From: a bacterium | GTDB lineage: Bacteria; UBA8248 | Direction: 5' to 3' | DNA length: 64,000 nt | NCBI GenBank assembly: GCA_022825065.1 | Contig: JAJDYR010000033.1 | Coordinates: 1 to 64,000, forward strand | In this document: in pieces, positions 25,132 to 34,874 of the stretch | Position numbering within the stretch: the stretch's first letter is position 1 | Layout of the letters: every line of letters starts with the position of its first letter | Translations under genes and position numbers: made by a program | The notes under the pieces: model-generated | Told to the model about the DNA's origin: nothing | The model's database searches: none | What the model saw: only the letters and a program-made list of their open reading frames with translations

Positions 25132-25860
25132 TCAGTTCGTTCCCCTCGGCCCGAAAATGGCCGTGCCGATGCGGACGAGCGTCGCTCCCTCGGCTACCGC
25201 GACTTCGAAGTCGTTCGACATGCCCATCGACAGCTCCCGGACGTGCGGGTACCCGGCGTCTCGCGCCTCATCCCTCAGCTTCCGCAACAACTGGAAATGG
25301 GGGCGGCTCTCCTCCGCTTCGCGTCCCAGGGGAGGAATGCACATCAAGCCGACGACCCGCAAAGCTTCCAGCCCGGAGGCTTCCCGCACGAGCGTCACCG
25401 CATCCGCCGGGGCGACCCCGCCCTTCTGGGCTTCTTCTCCGGTGTTGACCTGGATGAACACGTCCAGGGGGTCTCCCCCCGCGGCGTTCACGCGCTTGTT
25501 CAACTCACGCGCCAGGGCGAGGGAATCGACGGATTCCACCACGTCGAACAGCCCGGGCACGGCGCGGGCCTTGTTCCTCTGCAGGCTGCCGATGAGGTGC
25601 CACCTCGCCCTGCCCGCGACTTCAGGGTCGATCTCGGCCCTCTTTCCCTGGGCTTCCTGCACCCGGTTCTCCCCGATGATGTCGACGCCCGCCTCGATGG
25701 CCTCGACCACGCGCTCGGGGGGCTGGGTCTTGCTCACGGCCAGAAGGCGAATTTCATCCGGTTCCCGGCCACAGGCGCGGGCGGCATCCGCCACGCGCCC
25801 CTTCACCGTCTCGTATCGCTGCCCGATATCACTCACCGTATCCCTCAGGCTCTTATCCAT
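25132..25860 (-). CDS. yggS: YggS/PLPBP family pyridoxal-phosphate homeostasis protein
   Basis: 242 residues. RLLAVSKTQPPERVVEAIEAGVDIIGENRVQEA carries the PLP-binding Lys (about 44). WHLIGSLQRNKARAV, IQVNTGEEAQKGGV and LSMGMSNDFEVAVAEGATLVRIGTAIFG are all conserved. It is a one-domain TIM-barrel protein that controls free pyridoxal phosphate. It overlaps the 3' end of pgeF by 16 bases. Confidence 0.94.
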   Translation of the reverse strand: MDKSLRDTVSDIGQRYETVKGRVADAARACGREPDEIRLLAVSKTQPPERVVEAIEAGVDIIGENRVQEAQGKRAEIDPEVAGRARWHLIGSLQRNKARAVPGLFDVVESVDSLALARELNKRVNAAGGDPLDVFIQVNTGEEAQKGGVAPADAVTLVREASGLEALRVVGLMCIPPLGREAEESRPHFQLLRKLRDEARDAGYPHVRELSMGMSNDFEVAVAEGATLVRIGTAIFGPRGTN

Positions 25861-26642
25861 ATCGCCGAGAGCAGCCTCCCCGTGGGCGGTCCGTCCCGGC
25901 GGTAGGAAAAAAATGTCGATGATTCAGAGTACGTGCAAGGCCCCGGCGCGCCAATCCGGTTTTCGGGAATCCCCGCCGAGATCAACTGAAGCCTCGCCGC
26001 CTGGGGGAGATCCAGCAGCCACTTGTCCCGCCCCAGGGGGGTGGTGAACTCTCTCCAGTTGTGGTGCCGTTCGCGAAAAGGCGGCAGGCACTCCTCACCC
26101 ACCTCGTAGCAACCCCCGGAAATGGCGGGGCCGAGAGCGGCCCGCATGTCCACGGGGTCACAGCCGTATTCCTCTTTCATCCGCTCGATTGTCGCGGGCA
26201 AGACGCCGCCGGCCACCCCCTTGCGTCCCCCATGCACGGCGGCGACGGCCATTTTCCGCGTGTCTGCGATGAGCACGGGAATGCAATCCGCCGTCTGAAC
26301 CGCTACACCCAGGCCCGGGACATTCGTGACCAGGGCGTCGCCGCGCGCTTTTTCTTCAGGGGAGATGCGCTCGGCCACGAGAACATCGCACCCGTGCACC
26401 TGTTTTACCTCCACCAGGCGTCCGGGCGGAAAATCGGCGGCATCGAAAAAGCGCCTTCTGTTTTCCGCTACGTTTTCGGGAACTTCACCCCTGGCGCGCC
26501 CGAGATTGAGCGATCGGAAGCGGCCCTCGCTCGTCCCGCCTCTCCGGGTGCTGAATCCGTGACGCAGGAAACCGAGTTCTTCCAGCAAGGGTGAACTGAG
26601 AAATTCAACGCCGCCGGATTCTTGACGCTCCAGAGAATTCAT
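25845..26642 (-). CDS. pgeF: Peptidoglycan editing factor / purine nucleoside phosphorylase-laccase fold (YfiH)
   Basis: 265 residues from ATG 26642. Conserved segments are GFSTRRGG, VKQVHGCDV, DALVTNVPGLGVAVQTADCIPVLIAD, AVHGGRKGVAGG and AALGPAISGGCYEVGEE, supplying the His-Cys-His metal site. Family members are described as multicopper polyphenol oxidases, adenosine deaminase or phosphorylase enzymes, and as factors that prevent wrong amino acids in peptidoglycan. The place directly after ftsZ fits the last role. Confidence 0.92.
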   Translation of the reverse strand: MNSLERQESGGVEFLSSPLLEELGFLRHGFSTRRGGTSEGRFRSLNLGRARGEVPENVAENRRRFFDAADFPPGRLVEVKQVHGCDVLVAERISPEEKARGDALVTNVPGLGVAVQTADCIPVLIADTRKMAVAAVHGGRKGVAGGVLPATIERMKEEYGCDPVDMRAALGPAISGGCYEVGEECLPPFRERHHNWREFTTPLGRDKWLLDLPQAARLQLISAGIPENRIGAPGPCTYSESSTFFSYRRDGPPTGRLLSAIWIRA

Positions 26643-26769
26643 CCGCAACCCATCCCGGACGACGGGAAATCATCGAACACCTCTGTGTGAAACCTCTCGC
26701 CCGTCTCTCATTATAAAGAGAGGTCCGTGGCGCTACAAGAAACGGGCCATCCCCTCGGGAGAGGCGGGG

Positions 26770-26793
26770 CTGGGGGAGAATGCTCTCCCCCAG
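26770..26793 (-). terminator. Strong hairpin downstream of ftsZ (terminator or attenuator-like)
   Basis: CTGGGGGAGA-4-TCTCCCCCAG, a perfect 10-base stem with a four-base loop, 66 bases after the ftsZ stop. No U-run follows, so it may reduce transcription or protect the mRNA 3' end rather than fully terminate. The gap 26643-26858 has no gene. Confidence 0.45.
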
Positions 26794-26858
26794 TCGCGTC
26801 CATGGGGAATGCGTCGTCAGGCGCGAGAGAGGCCCCCTCGACCGGACGACGTGGGGGG

Positions 26859-28007
26859 TTAGTCCACCTGCTTGCGCAGGAAAGTGGGTACGTCCAGATC
26901 GTCATCCTCCAGGTTGTCCGGCATGCCGGATTGTGTCTTGTTGTTTTTCAGCCGGATATACGCGGGAACCGATATTTTCCCGCCCTCGGTGCCCGTGGCT
27001 TCCGATTCCAGAGGGGGAACCTCGCGAATCGATTCCCGCCCGAAGCCCGTCGCGATAACGGTCACGCGAATCTGGTTGTCCATGTTCGCGTCAATCACCG
27101 AGCCGAAAATGATGTTGGCATCCTGGTGCGCCTTTTCATGGACGAGTTTGCAGGCCTCGTTCACTTCGAACAGGGAAAGGTCCTTTCCGCCCGTGATGTT
27201 GATGAGCACGCCCCGGGAACCCTCGATGGTCCCCTCCTCGAGCAATGGGGAGTTGATGGCGTTTTGCGCGGCGATGACGGCCCGATTCTCTCCCTGGCCC
27301 GTCCCGCTGCCCATCAGCGCCTTGCCGCCCATGTCGCGCATGATGGTGCGCACGTCGGCGAAATCGAGATTGATCAGGCCGGGCGTGGTGATGAGGTCGG
27401 CGATTCCCTTGCACGCCTGCAGCAAGACGTTGTTCGCCTTCTGGAACGCCTCCATCATCGGCGTGGAGCGCTCGACCATTCCCAGCAGGCGCTGGTTGGG
27501 GATGGTAATGAGCGTGTTCACGGCGTCGCGCAACTCGTCTATCCCCTCGTCGGCCTGGCTCATCCGGCGCGGACCCTCGAACTCGAACGGCTTGGTGACG
27601 ACGCCCACCGTCAGCACGCCCGCCTCTTTCGCGATCCGCGCGATGACGGGAGCGGCGCCCGTGCCCGTGCCGCCACCCATGCCCGCGGTGACAAACACCA
27701 TCTCGAGGCTGTGCATGAATTCGGAGAGACGCTCGGTGTCCTCCAGGGCGGCTTTCCGGCCGACATCCGGGTTTCCGCCGGCCCCCAGTCCGTTCGTCAA
27801 TTCCTGTCCGAGCTGAATTTTCACGGACGCGAGAGAACGCTCCAAAACCTGGGCGTCCGTGTTCGCTGCCACGAAATCCACACCCTCCATCCCTGCGGAA
27901 ATCATGGTGTTGACGGCGTTGCCGCCGCCCCCTCCTACGCCGACGACTGCGATCCTCGCGCTGCACGGCGGCTCCTGATCCAGTGTGAAAAACGTCGTAT
28001 CACTCAT
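26859..28007 (-). CDS. ftsZ: Cell division GTPase FtsZ
   Basis: 382 residues. The GTP-binding glycine loop is [11 protein letters not shown] (about 107-117), with the N-terminal [15 protein letters not shown] and the T7 synergy loop [11 protein letters not shown]. The extreme C-terminus has [10 protein letters not shown], the conserved tail that binds FtsA and ZipA-like anchors. It polymerises at mid-cell to form the Z-ring. It lies 48 bases after ftsA. Confidence 0.97.
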   Translation of the reverse strand: MSDTTFFTLDQEPPCSARIAVVGVGGGGGNAVNTMISAGMEGVDFVAANTDAQVLERSLASVKIQLGQELTNGLGAGGNPDVGRKAALEDTERLSEFMHSLEMVFVTAGMGGGTGTGAAPVIARIAKEAGVLTVGVVTKPFEFEGPRRMSQADEGIDELRDAVNTLITIPNQRLLGMVERSTPMMEAFQKANNVLLQACKGIADLITTPGLINLDFADVRTIMRDMGGKALMGSGTGQGENRAVIAAQNAINSPLLEEGTIEGSRGVLINITGGKDLSLFEVNEACKLVHEKAHQDANIIFGSVIDANMDNQIRVTVIATGFGRESIREVPPLESEATGTEGGKISVPAYIRLKNNKTQSGMPDNLEDDDLDVPTFLRKQVD

Positions 28008-28055
28008 TGTTCCCCCCCTTTGATCCCGGGAAGCGCCTCACGCCTCCCTTTGCGA

Positions 28056-29297
28056 TCATTTGAATACACTAGCCAAAACATGGCGGATTTTTTGCGTTGT
28101 TTGTCGGATGGGGCTGTGCGACACCCCGTTCGTGAGACCGCGGCGCCGCGGGGCGCCCGTTTTCATGGCATACATCACGAGGCCCACGCCGGTGGAGTAC
28201 ATGGGTCCGTTGACCATATCCACCAGCCCGCTGATGCCGCCGGGAACGCCCAGCCTCACCGGAAGCTGAAGCACGTTCTCGGCCAGTTCGTCGGCGCCCT
28301 CGATGATGCTCGCCCCGCCCGTGAGCACCACGCCGGCGGGCAGGAGATCCTCCATGCCGCTTTTTTGTATCTCGCGGCGGATGAGCGTCAAAATCTCCTC
28401 CATGCGGGGCTCGATGATCTCGGCGAGCATCTGCCGGCTCAATACGCGCGGCGGGCGGCCTCCCACGCTGGGGACTTCGATCTCCTCATCGTTCGATACG
28501 CGGGCGGCGAGCGCGCAGCCGTGTTCCTGCTTGATTCTCTCGGCCTGGTAGTCCGGCGTCCGCAACCCTATCGCCATATCCCTCGTGATGTGGCTGCCGC
28601 CCACGGGGATGACGGCCGAATAGTGCAGCGCGCCCCCGCTGATGACGGCGACGTCCGCCGTACCGCTCCCGATGTCCACGATGGCTACGCCCAGGTCGCG
28701 CTCGTCTTCGCTCAGCGCGGCCAGGGAGGAGGCGAAAGGCTGAAGCACCAGACGCTCGACGCTCAAGCCCGCCCTCTCGACGCTGCGGGTGATGTTCTGG
28801 ATCGCGGGAATCGCGCCCGTCACGATGTGCACCTTGCACTCCAGGCGAACGCCCGCCATGCCCGCGGGTTCGGTGACGCCCTCCTGATCGTCGACGATGT
28901 ACTCCTGCGGCAGCACATGAATGATTTCATGATCCGTCGGCATCGTGACCGCGCGCGCCTGCTCGACGACGCGATCGATATCCTCCTGCGTCACAATCTT
29001 GTTCTTGATGGCCACGATTCCGTTGGTGTTGAAGCTGCGGATGTGTCCCCCCGCCACGCCGACGAATGCGGAGCGGATCGGCGAGCCGCTGATGAACTCC
29101 GCCTCTCCCACCGCCGTCTGAACCGACTCCACCGTCTGATCGATGTTCACCACCGAGCCCCGGTTGAGCCCTTTCGAGGCGGTTTTTCCCAAACCCACGA
29201 TTTCAAGGGAACCGTCTTCGTTCACCTCGGCCACGACCACGCAGATTTTCGAGGTGCCGATGTCCAGACCCACCAGCACATCGCCATGTTTGCTCAT
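28056..29297 (-). CDS. ftsA: Cell division protein FtsA
   Basis: 413 residues. The actin-like ATPase fold shows GLDIGTSKICVVVAEV (phosphate 1), VDIGSGTADVAVISGG (phosphate 2) and VLTGGASIIEGADELA (adenosine site). A C-terminal amphipathic helix (QTTQKIRHVLASVFK) should tether FtsZ to the membrane. Its ATG overlaps the ftsQ stop (ATGA). Confidence 0.96.
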   Translation of the reverse strand: MSKHGDVLVGLDIGTSKICVVVAEVNEDGSLEIVGLGKTASKGLNRGSVVNIDQTVESVQTAVGEAEFISGSPIRSAFVGVAGGHIRSFNTNGIVAIKNKIVTQEDIDRVVEQARAVTMPTDHEIIHVLPQEYIVDDQEGVTEPAGMAGVRLECKVHIVTGAIPAIQNITRSVERAGLSVERLVLQPFASSLAALSEDERDLGVAIVDIGSGTADVAVISGGALHYSAVIPVGGSHITRDMAIGLRTPDYQAERIKQEHGCALAARVSNDEEIEVPSVGGRPPRVLSRQMLAEIIEPRMEEILTLIRREIQKSGMEDLLPAGVVLTGGASIIEGADELAENVLQLPVRLGVPGGISGLVDMVNGPMYSTGVGLVMYAMKTGAPRRRGLTNGVSHSPIRQTTQKIRHVLASVFK

Positions 29298-30208
29298 CCT
29301 ATAGTCCCTCCATCCTTTGCGAGCGGCCGAACGATAACCCTGCCGGGAAATCTCAGATCCAACTGGAGACCGCCCGCTCCGAATTTCTTCTTGCGCAGAA
29401 CGTCATCCGCAACGGCCCGGAGCCGACCGGCCTGACGCTCCATCCTCTCTTCACTGACCATAAGTTCCACCTTTCCCCCCGAGGCGCGAAGCCGGAGTTG
29501 ACCCGATCCGGTGTTTTGGACAGAAATGCACTCGCCGCGGATCACCGGTGAATCCTGGAATAAAAAGACCGCCTCCATGGAGCGCGCCAGACGCGGATCG
29601 CGAACGACGTCGCCAGGCCTCAGACGCCGCGATTCGAATCCCTCGACCATGGGCAGGCATCCCGCAAGCGGGGTCACGGACTTGCCGAGCACGGCGCCGT
29701 CTTCATCCACCACGAGTGTTTCAGCGCCCATGATGAGTGCTGCGGGTTTGCGCTCCAGAATGTCGACCTGAAGAAAATGGGGCGGACGCATGCGTACGCT
29801 TGCGCGTTTGATCCACGGATGAGAGGCCACTCGCTCGCGTACGGCAGCCAGATCGGCGTCGAACAGGTTCGTCCCCGGCTCGACTCCCACGAGTTTTCTG
29901 ATATCTCCGGCCCGAAGCGTCCGGTGTCCCGTCACCACCACCTCGCTCAACTCGAAATGGCTGCTGCTCTTCGCCCACCGGACCGCGTGACCACCCAGGA
30001 GAAGCACCTCTACGAAGACCAAAAACCCGATTGCCGCCCATAGCCAGTTTGCGCCGGCTCTCTTTTCGTCATTCCGCCTGACGCTTTTTCTGCCGTCCCG
30101 CCTGACGCTTTTTCTGACGACCCCGGGATATTCGGCCGTCTGGGCGAGATTCAGGAAAACTTCCCGGCTCTTGGCCTTCCCTCTCCATTTGAAAGACAAA
30201 CGCCTCAC
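29294..30208 (-). CDS. ftsQ: Cell division protein FtsQ/DivIB (POTRA domain)
   Basis: 304 residues from GTG 30208, which overlaps the murB stop (GTGA) and has GAGGAG five bases upstream; the open frame continues upstream only as a shadow of murB. There is an N-terminal basic cytoplasmic tail, a single membrane helix (ANWLWAAIGFLVFVEVLLLGG), then a POTRA domain starting FELSEVVVTGHRTLRAGDIRKLVGVEPGTNLF and a beta domain. It links the early and late divisome. No ddl gene lies between murB and ftsQ, unlike in many proteobacteria. Confidence 0.92.
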   Translation of the reverse strand: MRRLSFKWRGKAKSREVFLNLAQTAEYPGVVRKSVRRDGRKSVRRNDEKRAGANWLWAAIGFLVFVEVLLLGGHAVRWAKSSSHFELSEVVVTGHRTLRAGDIRKLVGVEPGTNLFDADLAAVRERVASHPWIKRASVRMRPPHFLQVDILERKPAALIMGAETLVVDEDGAVLGKSVTPLAGCLPMVEGFESRRLRPGDVVRDPRLARSMEAVFLFQDSPVIRGECISVQNTGSGQLRLRASGGKVELMVSEERMERQAGRLRAVADDVLRKKKFGAGGLQLDLRFPGRVIVRPLAKDGGTIG

Positions 30209-31158
30209 GCCGGCTCCTCCCCGACGACGTTCAACTCCAGGGTCAACTCGATACCCTTTTGCTCCCGAATCGTTCTCTGCACTTCGCCGATGAGCGTCAA
30301 GACATCCGCCGCCGTGGCCCCGCCGAGATTTATCATGAAATTCCCGTGCACCTCGCTCACCTGCGCGCCGCCGACGCGCATCCCCTTGAGACCCGCCGAT
30401 TCGATGAGCACGCCCGCGCGCTCGCCGGGCGGATTCTTGAATATGGAACCCGCGCAGGGCACCCCCCAGGGCTGGCGCTCCCGCCTTTGAACGGCGCTTC
30501 GCCTCAATTGCTCCCGCAACGCACCGGCGTCCGCCGGCCGGAGCAAGAAGCGAACGGAGAGCACCACGCCCGGGGCGGGCAGATCGGTGCGGCGGTACGA
30601 GAAACGCAAGTCCTTCGCGGGGAGCCGCCCGGGAGCGCCCCCGTCCAGAGGCGCCCAGCGAACGCTCTCCACGGCGTCTTCGATGTATGATTCGGCGGTT
30701 CCCGCGTTCATGGCCAGAGCGCCTCCCACGGTGCCGGGAACCCCCGCCAGGCATTCGGTGCCCGCCCAGCCGCGCTCGGCGGCGAAGCGCACCAGCGCCG
30801 GAATCTTCTCTCCCGCCCGCGCTTCGAGCAGCACGCGCTCCGCGCCCTCTTCGACCACCTCGATTCCCCTGAATGCCCTGGGAAAAGCGACCACCACCCC
30901 GCGAACGCCTCCGTCGCGCACCAGGGTGTTGGCGCCGCCGCCCAGAACCGTGACCGCCAGCGCCTCGCTCCGGCATCTCTCGATCAATTGAACCAGTTCG
31001 TCTTCCGTCTCGGGCAGCGCGAGGGCGTCCGCCGGGCCGCCCACCTGAAACGTGGTGTATGCGGCCAGCATTTCATCGAAAAGAATCTCGCAATCGAGAT
31101 CTCTGAGCTTTTCCGCCATCTCCAGCGCCATGACTTCCTCCGCCGTCCCGACCCTCAT
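30205..31158 (-). CDS. murB: UDP-N-acetylenolpyruvoylglucosamine reductase
   Basis: 317 residues from ATG 31158, which overlaps the murC stop (ATGA). FAD-binding segments TTFQVGGPADAL, LGGGANTLVRDGG and GVPGTVGGALAMNAG are present, as is the catalytic serine loop CAGSIFKNPPG. It makes UDP-MurNAc. The longer open frame upstream is antisense-type shadow over murC. The short tail without an extra loop fits type II MurB, as found with compact C-terminal domains. Confidence 0.95.
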   Translation of the reverse strand: MRVGTAEEVMALEMAEKLRDLDCEILFDEMLAAYTTFQVGGPADALALPETEDELVQLIERCRSEALAVTVLGGGANTLVRDGGVRGVVVAFPRAFRGIEVVEEGAERVLLEARAGEKIPALVRFAAERGWAGTECLAGVPGTVGGALAMNAGTAESYIEDAVESVRWAPLDGGAPGRLPAKDLRFSYRRTDLPAPGVVLSVRFLLRPADAGALREQLRRSAVQRRERQPWGVPCAGSIFKNPPGERAGVLIESAGLKGMRVGGAQVSEVHGNFMINLGGATAADVLTLIGEVQRTIREQKGIELTLELNVVGEEPA

Positions 31159-32585
31159 ACCGCTTCCTCTGATTCGCCTTCTCTGTGCTCGAGTCTTCCG
31201 AGCAACTCCCGGCCTACCTTCCAGACGTCGCCCGCGCCCAGCGTGAGAACGATGTCGCCGCTCCTCGCCTCCTCGAACAGGCGTTTCGAAGCATCCTCCA
31301 GGCCGTCCACCGCATCGCAACTCCTGTGACCGTGCGCCCTGATCCCCTCGGCGAGTTTTTCTGCGCTCACGCCTTCGATTGGCGCCTCGCCCGCGGCGTA
31401 TATGGGCGCGACGAGCGCCCTGTCGGCGTCGTAAAAAGAGGTGAAGAAGGCTTCTTCGAGATGATGCGTTCTCGTGTAGCGATGCGGCTGGAACAAGACC
31501 ACCAGACGGTTCTCCGGCCATGCCTCGCGAACGGCCCGGAGCGTGACCTTGATCTCCTGCGGGTGGTGCCCGTAGTCGTCGAAAACCGTGACGCCCGACG
31601 CCAGGCCGACCCGCTCGAGGCGGCGCCCGATGCCGTCGAACTCGTGGAGTCCTCTTTGAATGTCCGCGAACGAGACGTCGAGTTCCATCGAGACGGCGGC
31701 GGCGGCCAGGGCGTTGTCCGCGTTGTGGCGGCCGGGCATGAGGAGGCGAATATCGCCGAGGCGCTCCCCGCCTCGCTTGACGCCGAAGACCGCCTCGCCG
31801 TTTTCGTAGCGGAACTCCTCGCCCACGTAATCCGCCTGTGTTCCGAACCCATAGGTGAAATACTGCTTCTCCACGTGGGGAATAATCTCCTGAACCGCGG
31901 GATGATCCAGGCACAAGACCGAAAAGCCGTAGAAGGGCACCTTGTTCACGAACTCCAGGAACGCGGTCTTGATGGCGTCGTAATTCTCATAGAAATCCAG
32001 ATGCTCCTCGTCGATGTTCGTGACGATCGCTATGGTGGGAGTGAGCCTCAGGAACGTGCCGTCGCTCTCATCGGCCTCCGCCACCAGATACTGGCCCTCG
32101 CCCATCCGCGCGTTCGAACCCAGGGCGTTGATGCGTCCGCCCACGACGACCGTGGGGTCGAGGCCGCCTGCCGCCATGGCGGCCGCGATGAACGACGTGG
32201 TGGTCGTCTTGCCGTGCGTCCCCGCAACGCCGATGCTGTATTTCATCCGCATGAGTTCGGACAGCATCTCCGCGCGCTTGATGACGGGGATTTTCCGCCG
32301 CCGCGCTTCGGCGACTTCCACGTTGTCGCCCGTAACCGCCGAGCTGTAGACCAGAACGTCCACGCCCGTCACGTTTTCCTTCCTGTGTCCCAGCACGACC
32401 TTCGCGCCCAGGCCGCGAAGCCTGAATATCGCCTCGTTGCTCGCGATGTCCGAGCCGCTGATCTCATAGCCCAGGTTCAGCAAGACCTCGGCGATGCCGC
32501 ACATGCCCGTCCCGCCGATGCCCACGAAATGAACGCGGCTCGAGTGCCTGAACATGGCGTGTGTGGCGTATGGCCGCGCTATCAT
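31155..32585 (-). CDS. murC: UDP-N-acetylmuramate--L-alanine ligase
   Basis: 476 residues, start ATG 32585 with AAAGGAG upstream (ATG 32555 also possible). HFVGIGGTGMCGIAEVLLNLGYEISGSD is the N-terminal dinucleotide-fold motif, GVAGTHGKTTTTSF the ATP loop (about 120-133), and VFDDYGHHPQEI the conserved central motif. It adds L-Ala, the first residue of the peptide stem, in the cytoplasm. Confidence 0.97.
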   Translation of the reverse strand: MIARPYATHAMFRHSSRVHFVGIGGTGMCGIAEVLLNLGYEISGSDIASNEAIFRLRGLGAKVVLGHRKENVTGVDVLVYSSAVTGDNVEVAEARRRKIPVIKRAEMLSELMRMKYSIGVAGTHGKTTTTSFIAAAMAAGGLDPTVVVGGRINALGSNARMGEGQYLVAEADESDGTFLRLTPTIAIVTNIDEEHLDFYENYDAIKTAFLEFVNKVPFYGFSVLCLDHPAVQEIIPHVEKQYFTYGFGTQADYVGEEFRYENGEAVFGVKRGGERLGDIRLLMPGRHNADNALAAAAVSMELDVSFADIQRGLHEFDGIGRRLERVGLASGVTVFDDYGHHPQEIKVTLRAVREAWPENRLVVLFQPHRYTRTHHLEEAFFTSFYDADRALVAPIYAAGEAPIEGVSAEKLAEGIRAHGHRSCDAVDGLEDASKRLFEEARSGDIVLTLGAGDVWKVGRELLGRLEHREGESEEAV

Positions 32586-32604
32586 TCCCGGGCTCCTTTC
32601 CTCA

Positions 32605-33690
32605 TCACGCCGCCATCGCCTGCTGACGGCACAAGGCGGCCACCGCTTCGGAGGCGTTCGCGCGGGCCAGGGATTTCGTGCGCTCCGACATGGAGACGAG
32701 CTTTTTCCGCTCCGCCTCGTATTCGAGCCAGATATCCGCCAGAACCCGGCCGCTCAAGTCTTCCTGAAGTATCATCCGCGCCGCCTCGCGCTCCGCGAGA
32801 TAGCGGGCGTTCGCCTCCTGGTGTCCGTGGGTGGCGCTAGGAAACGGAATCAATACGGCCGGGAGTGACATCGCGGACAATTCCGCCACGCTCATCGCGC
32901 CCGCGCGAGAGAAGCACACCTGCGCCCAGCGGTAGCGCTCCGCCATGTCGTACAGATAGGGCGCTACGTCCGCTTGTGCGCCGACTGCCTGATAAGCCGC
33001 CTGCACGCGGGGGAAATCCGCCTCTCCCGTCTGATGGACAAACCGCATTCTTTCGAGCGCATCGCCCATCAGGGGCAGCGCCTCCATCACCGCCTCGTTG
33101 ATGGCCCGCGCTCCCTGGCTCCCGCCGAATATGAGCACCTTCAAAGGCCCGCTCCAGGAATCCTCCCCTCGTTCGAAATTTTGGGAAAACTCGCTCCTGA
33201 GCGGCAGGCCCGTCTCGACGATTTTCCCGCGGGCGAAGCCGGCGTCGCGCACGGGCAGGCCCACAGCGACCTTCGAAGCGAAGCGGGACAGCAAGCGGTT
33301 CGCCAGACCGGGAACGACGTTTTGCTCGATCAGGACAATCGGCTTTCTCCAGAGCCCCGCCGCAGCGACGGACGGGACGCTCGAATAGCCGCCCACCCCC
33401 AGAACGACGTGGGGGCGAAAGCGCCGGAAAATTCCCATCGCCTGGCAGAATCCATAACTCACCATGGCCATCGCCCTGGCCCTCTGGCCAAGCGACCGCC
33501 CCAGCACCCCGGCGGAGGAGATCGCCTGAAACGGCAGGTTCTCGCGCGGCAGCACCCTGGCCTCGATCCCGCGGGCGGTGCCCACGAACAAGACCTCGTT
33601 CGCCTCCCCGTCCGCCAGCCAGGCCCTGGCCACCGCAATGCCCGGGTAGAGGTGTCCGCCCGTGCCGCCGCCCGCAACGAGGAGTCTCAT
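32605..33690 (-). CDS. murG: Lipid II synthase (UDP-GlcNAc transferase) MurG
   Basis: 361 residues from ATG 33690, overlapping the ftsW stop (ATGA). LLVAGGGTGGHLYPGIAVA is the N-terminal glycine-rich lipid I site, FGGSQGARAINEAV the second G-loop, and CFSRAGAMSVAELSAMSLPAVLIPFP the UDP-GlcNAc site. It is a peripheral membrane glycosyltransferase of family GT28. A short gap of 19 bases precedes murC. Confidence 0.97.
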   Translation of the reverse strand: MRLLVAGGGTGGHLYPGIAVARAWLADGEANEVLFVGTARGIEARVLPRENLPFQAISSAGVLGRSLGQRARAMAMVSYGFCQAMGIFRRFRPHVVLGVGGYSSVPSVAAAGLWRKPIVLIEQNVVPGLANRLLSRFASKVAVGLPVRDAGFARGKIVETGLPLRSEFSQNFERGEDSWSGPLKVLIFGGSQGARAINEAVMEALPLMGDALERMRFVHQTGEADFPRVQAAYQAVGAQADVAPYLYDMAERYRWAQVCFSRAGAMSVAELSAMSLPAVLIPFPSATHGHQEANARYLAEREAARMILQEDLSGRVLADIWLEYEAERKKLVSMSERTKSLARANASEAVAALCRQQAMAA

Positions 33691-34874
33691 GAGCTCGCCC
33701 TCCTGCGTAAAGCCGGCTTGCGCGCGCGCGAAATCCAGCCGACCGCCGCGTCGAGCGGACTCCCCGGTCCCGGCTGCCTGGAAGCGTGATTCGATGATTC
33801 GATGGAAATCAGCACTCCCAGAGAGATGAGCGTGAACACCAGGGACGAGCCGCCCAGGCTGATCAGGGGCAGCGGTATGCCCGTCGTGGGCAGCAGACCC
33901 GCCGCCACCGCCATGTTCAGGAAACCCTGCGCGACGACCAGAAACGTCACGCCCGCCGCCAACAGGGCGCTGAAGAAATCTTCGCAGCGCGCGGCTATCT
34001 GGAAGCCGCGCCACAGCAGGACCACGAACGCCGCCGCAACGCACAGGGCGCCGATGAGGCCCAACTCCTCGCCCACGACCGCGTAGATGAAATCCGTGTG
34101 GGGCTCGGGCAGATAGAAGAGTTTTTGCTTGCCCTCGCCCAGGCCCAGACCCGCCAGGCCGCCTCGCGCGATGGCCAGCAGGGACTGAATGAGCTGATAG
34201 CCCGCGCCTTTCGCCGCGGCGAAGGGATCCCAAAAGGCGAATATCCGCTTCATCCGCCATGGCGCGAATACCACCATGCCCGCCAGGACGGACCCCGTCG
34301 CGAGCGCGCAAACGCCCAGGTGGGAGGGCCGCGCGCCCGCCAGGTACAACAAAACGCCGACCACCGCGGCGGTCAGGGTGGCCGTGCCCAAATCCGGCTG
34401 AACCAGCATGAGACCCAGAATGATTCCCGCGAATCCGACCGGCGGCAGAAAACCGAACAACCAATGATTCAGGCGCTCGCCCTTGAGCGCTAAAAAATGC
34501 GCGAGAAAAATCACCAAACCCAGCTTTGCGGCTTCGGCCGGCTGAAAAGAGAAGGGACCCAGCATCAGCCACCGGCGCGCGCCGCCCGCCTCTTTTCCGA
34601 TGCCCGGCGCAAACACCAGCAAAAGCGCGAGAACCGAGGCGATCATCACGGGAAATGCGATTTTACGGAGTTGGCCGGGGTCCGTTTGGGAAACGGCCAA
34701 CATGCAGGCGAACCCGAGGATCGCCCATAGAACGTGGCGTTTCACGAAGTAGAACGCATCGCCGTACCTGTCCAGCGCCAGAATGTGGCTCGCGCTGAAC
34801 ACCATGACGACGCCGAAAGCCACCAGCCCCAGCGAGACGAAAAAGATGACGGGGTCGATACGTTTGTGGATCAA
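33687..34874 (-). CDS. ftsW: Peptidoglycan glycosyltransferase FtsW
   Basis: 395 residues with about ten membrane helices. SEDS-family landmarks are FDPVIFF-like N-terminus, GARRWLMLGPFSFQPAEAAKLGLVIFLAHFLA, LVQPDLGTATL, LPEPHTDFIYAVVGEELGLIG and GLLPTTGIPLPLISLGGSSL. It polymerises lipid II at the septum with the FtsI-type transpeptidase. The apparent start is TTG 34874, overlapping the murD stop (TTGA) with GGAGG upstream. The basic C-terminal tail is cytoplasmic. Confidence 0.95.
   Translation of the reverse strand: MIHKRIDPVIFFVSLGLVAFGVVMVFSASHILALDRYGDAFYFVKRHVLWAILGFACMLAVSQTDPGQLRKIAFPVMIASVLALLLVFAPGIGKEAGGARRWLMLGPFSFQPAEAAKLGLVIFLAHFLALKGERLNHWLFGFLPPVGFAGIILGLMLVQPDLGTATLTAAVVGVLLYLAGARPSHLGVCALATGSVLAGMVVFAPWRMKRIFAFWDPFAAAKGAGYQLIQSLLAIARGGLAGLGLGEGKQKLFYLPEPHTDFIYAVVGEELGLIGALCVAAAFVVLLWRGFQIAARCEDFFSALLAAGVTFLVVAQGFLNMAVAAGLLPTTGIPLPLISLGGSSLVFTLISLGVLISIESSNHASRQPGPGSPLDAAVGWISRARKPALRRRASS

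Noticed and set aside
26727-29435. A 902-codon plus-strand ORF opposite ftsZ and ftsA, and other long plus-strand ORFs opposite the mur genes
   Set aside because: Low-complexity, His/Arg/Gly-rich products antisense to well-conserved genes; they result from high GC in third codon positions.
29294-30976. A 560-codon form of FtsQ
   Set aside because: The first 256 codons are a shadow of murB; GTG 30208 with a good ribosome site and GTGA overlap gives a normal FtsQ.
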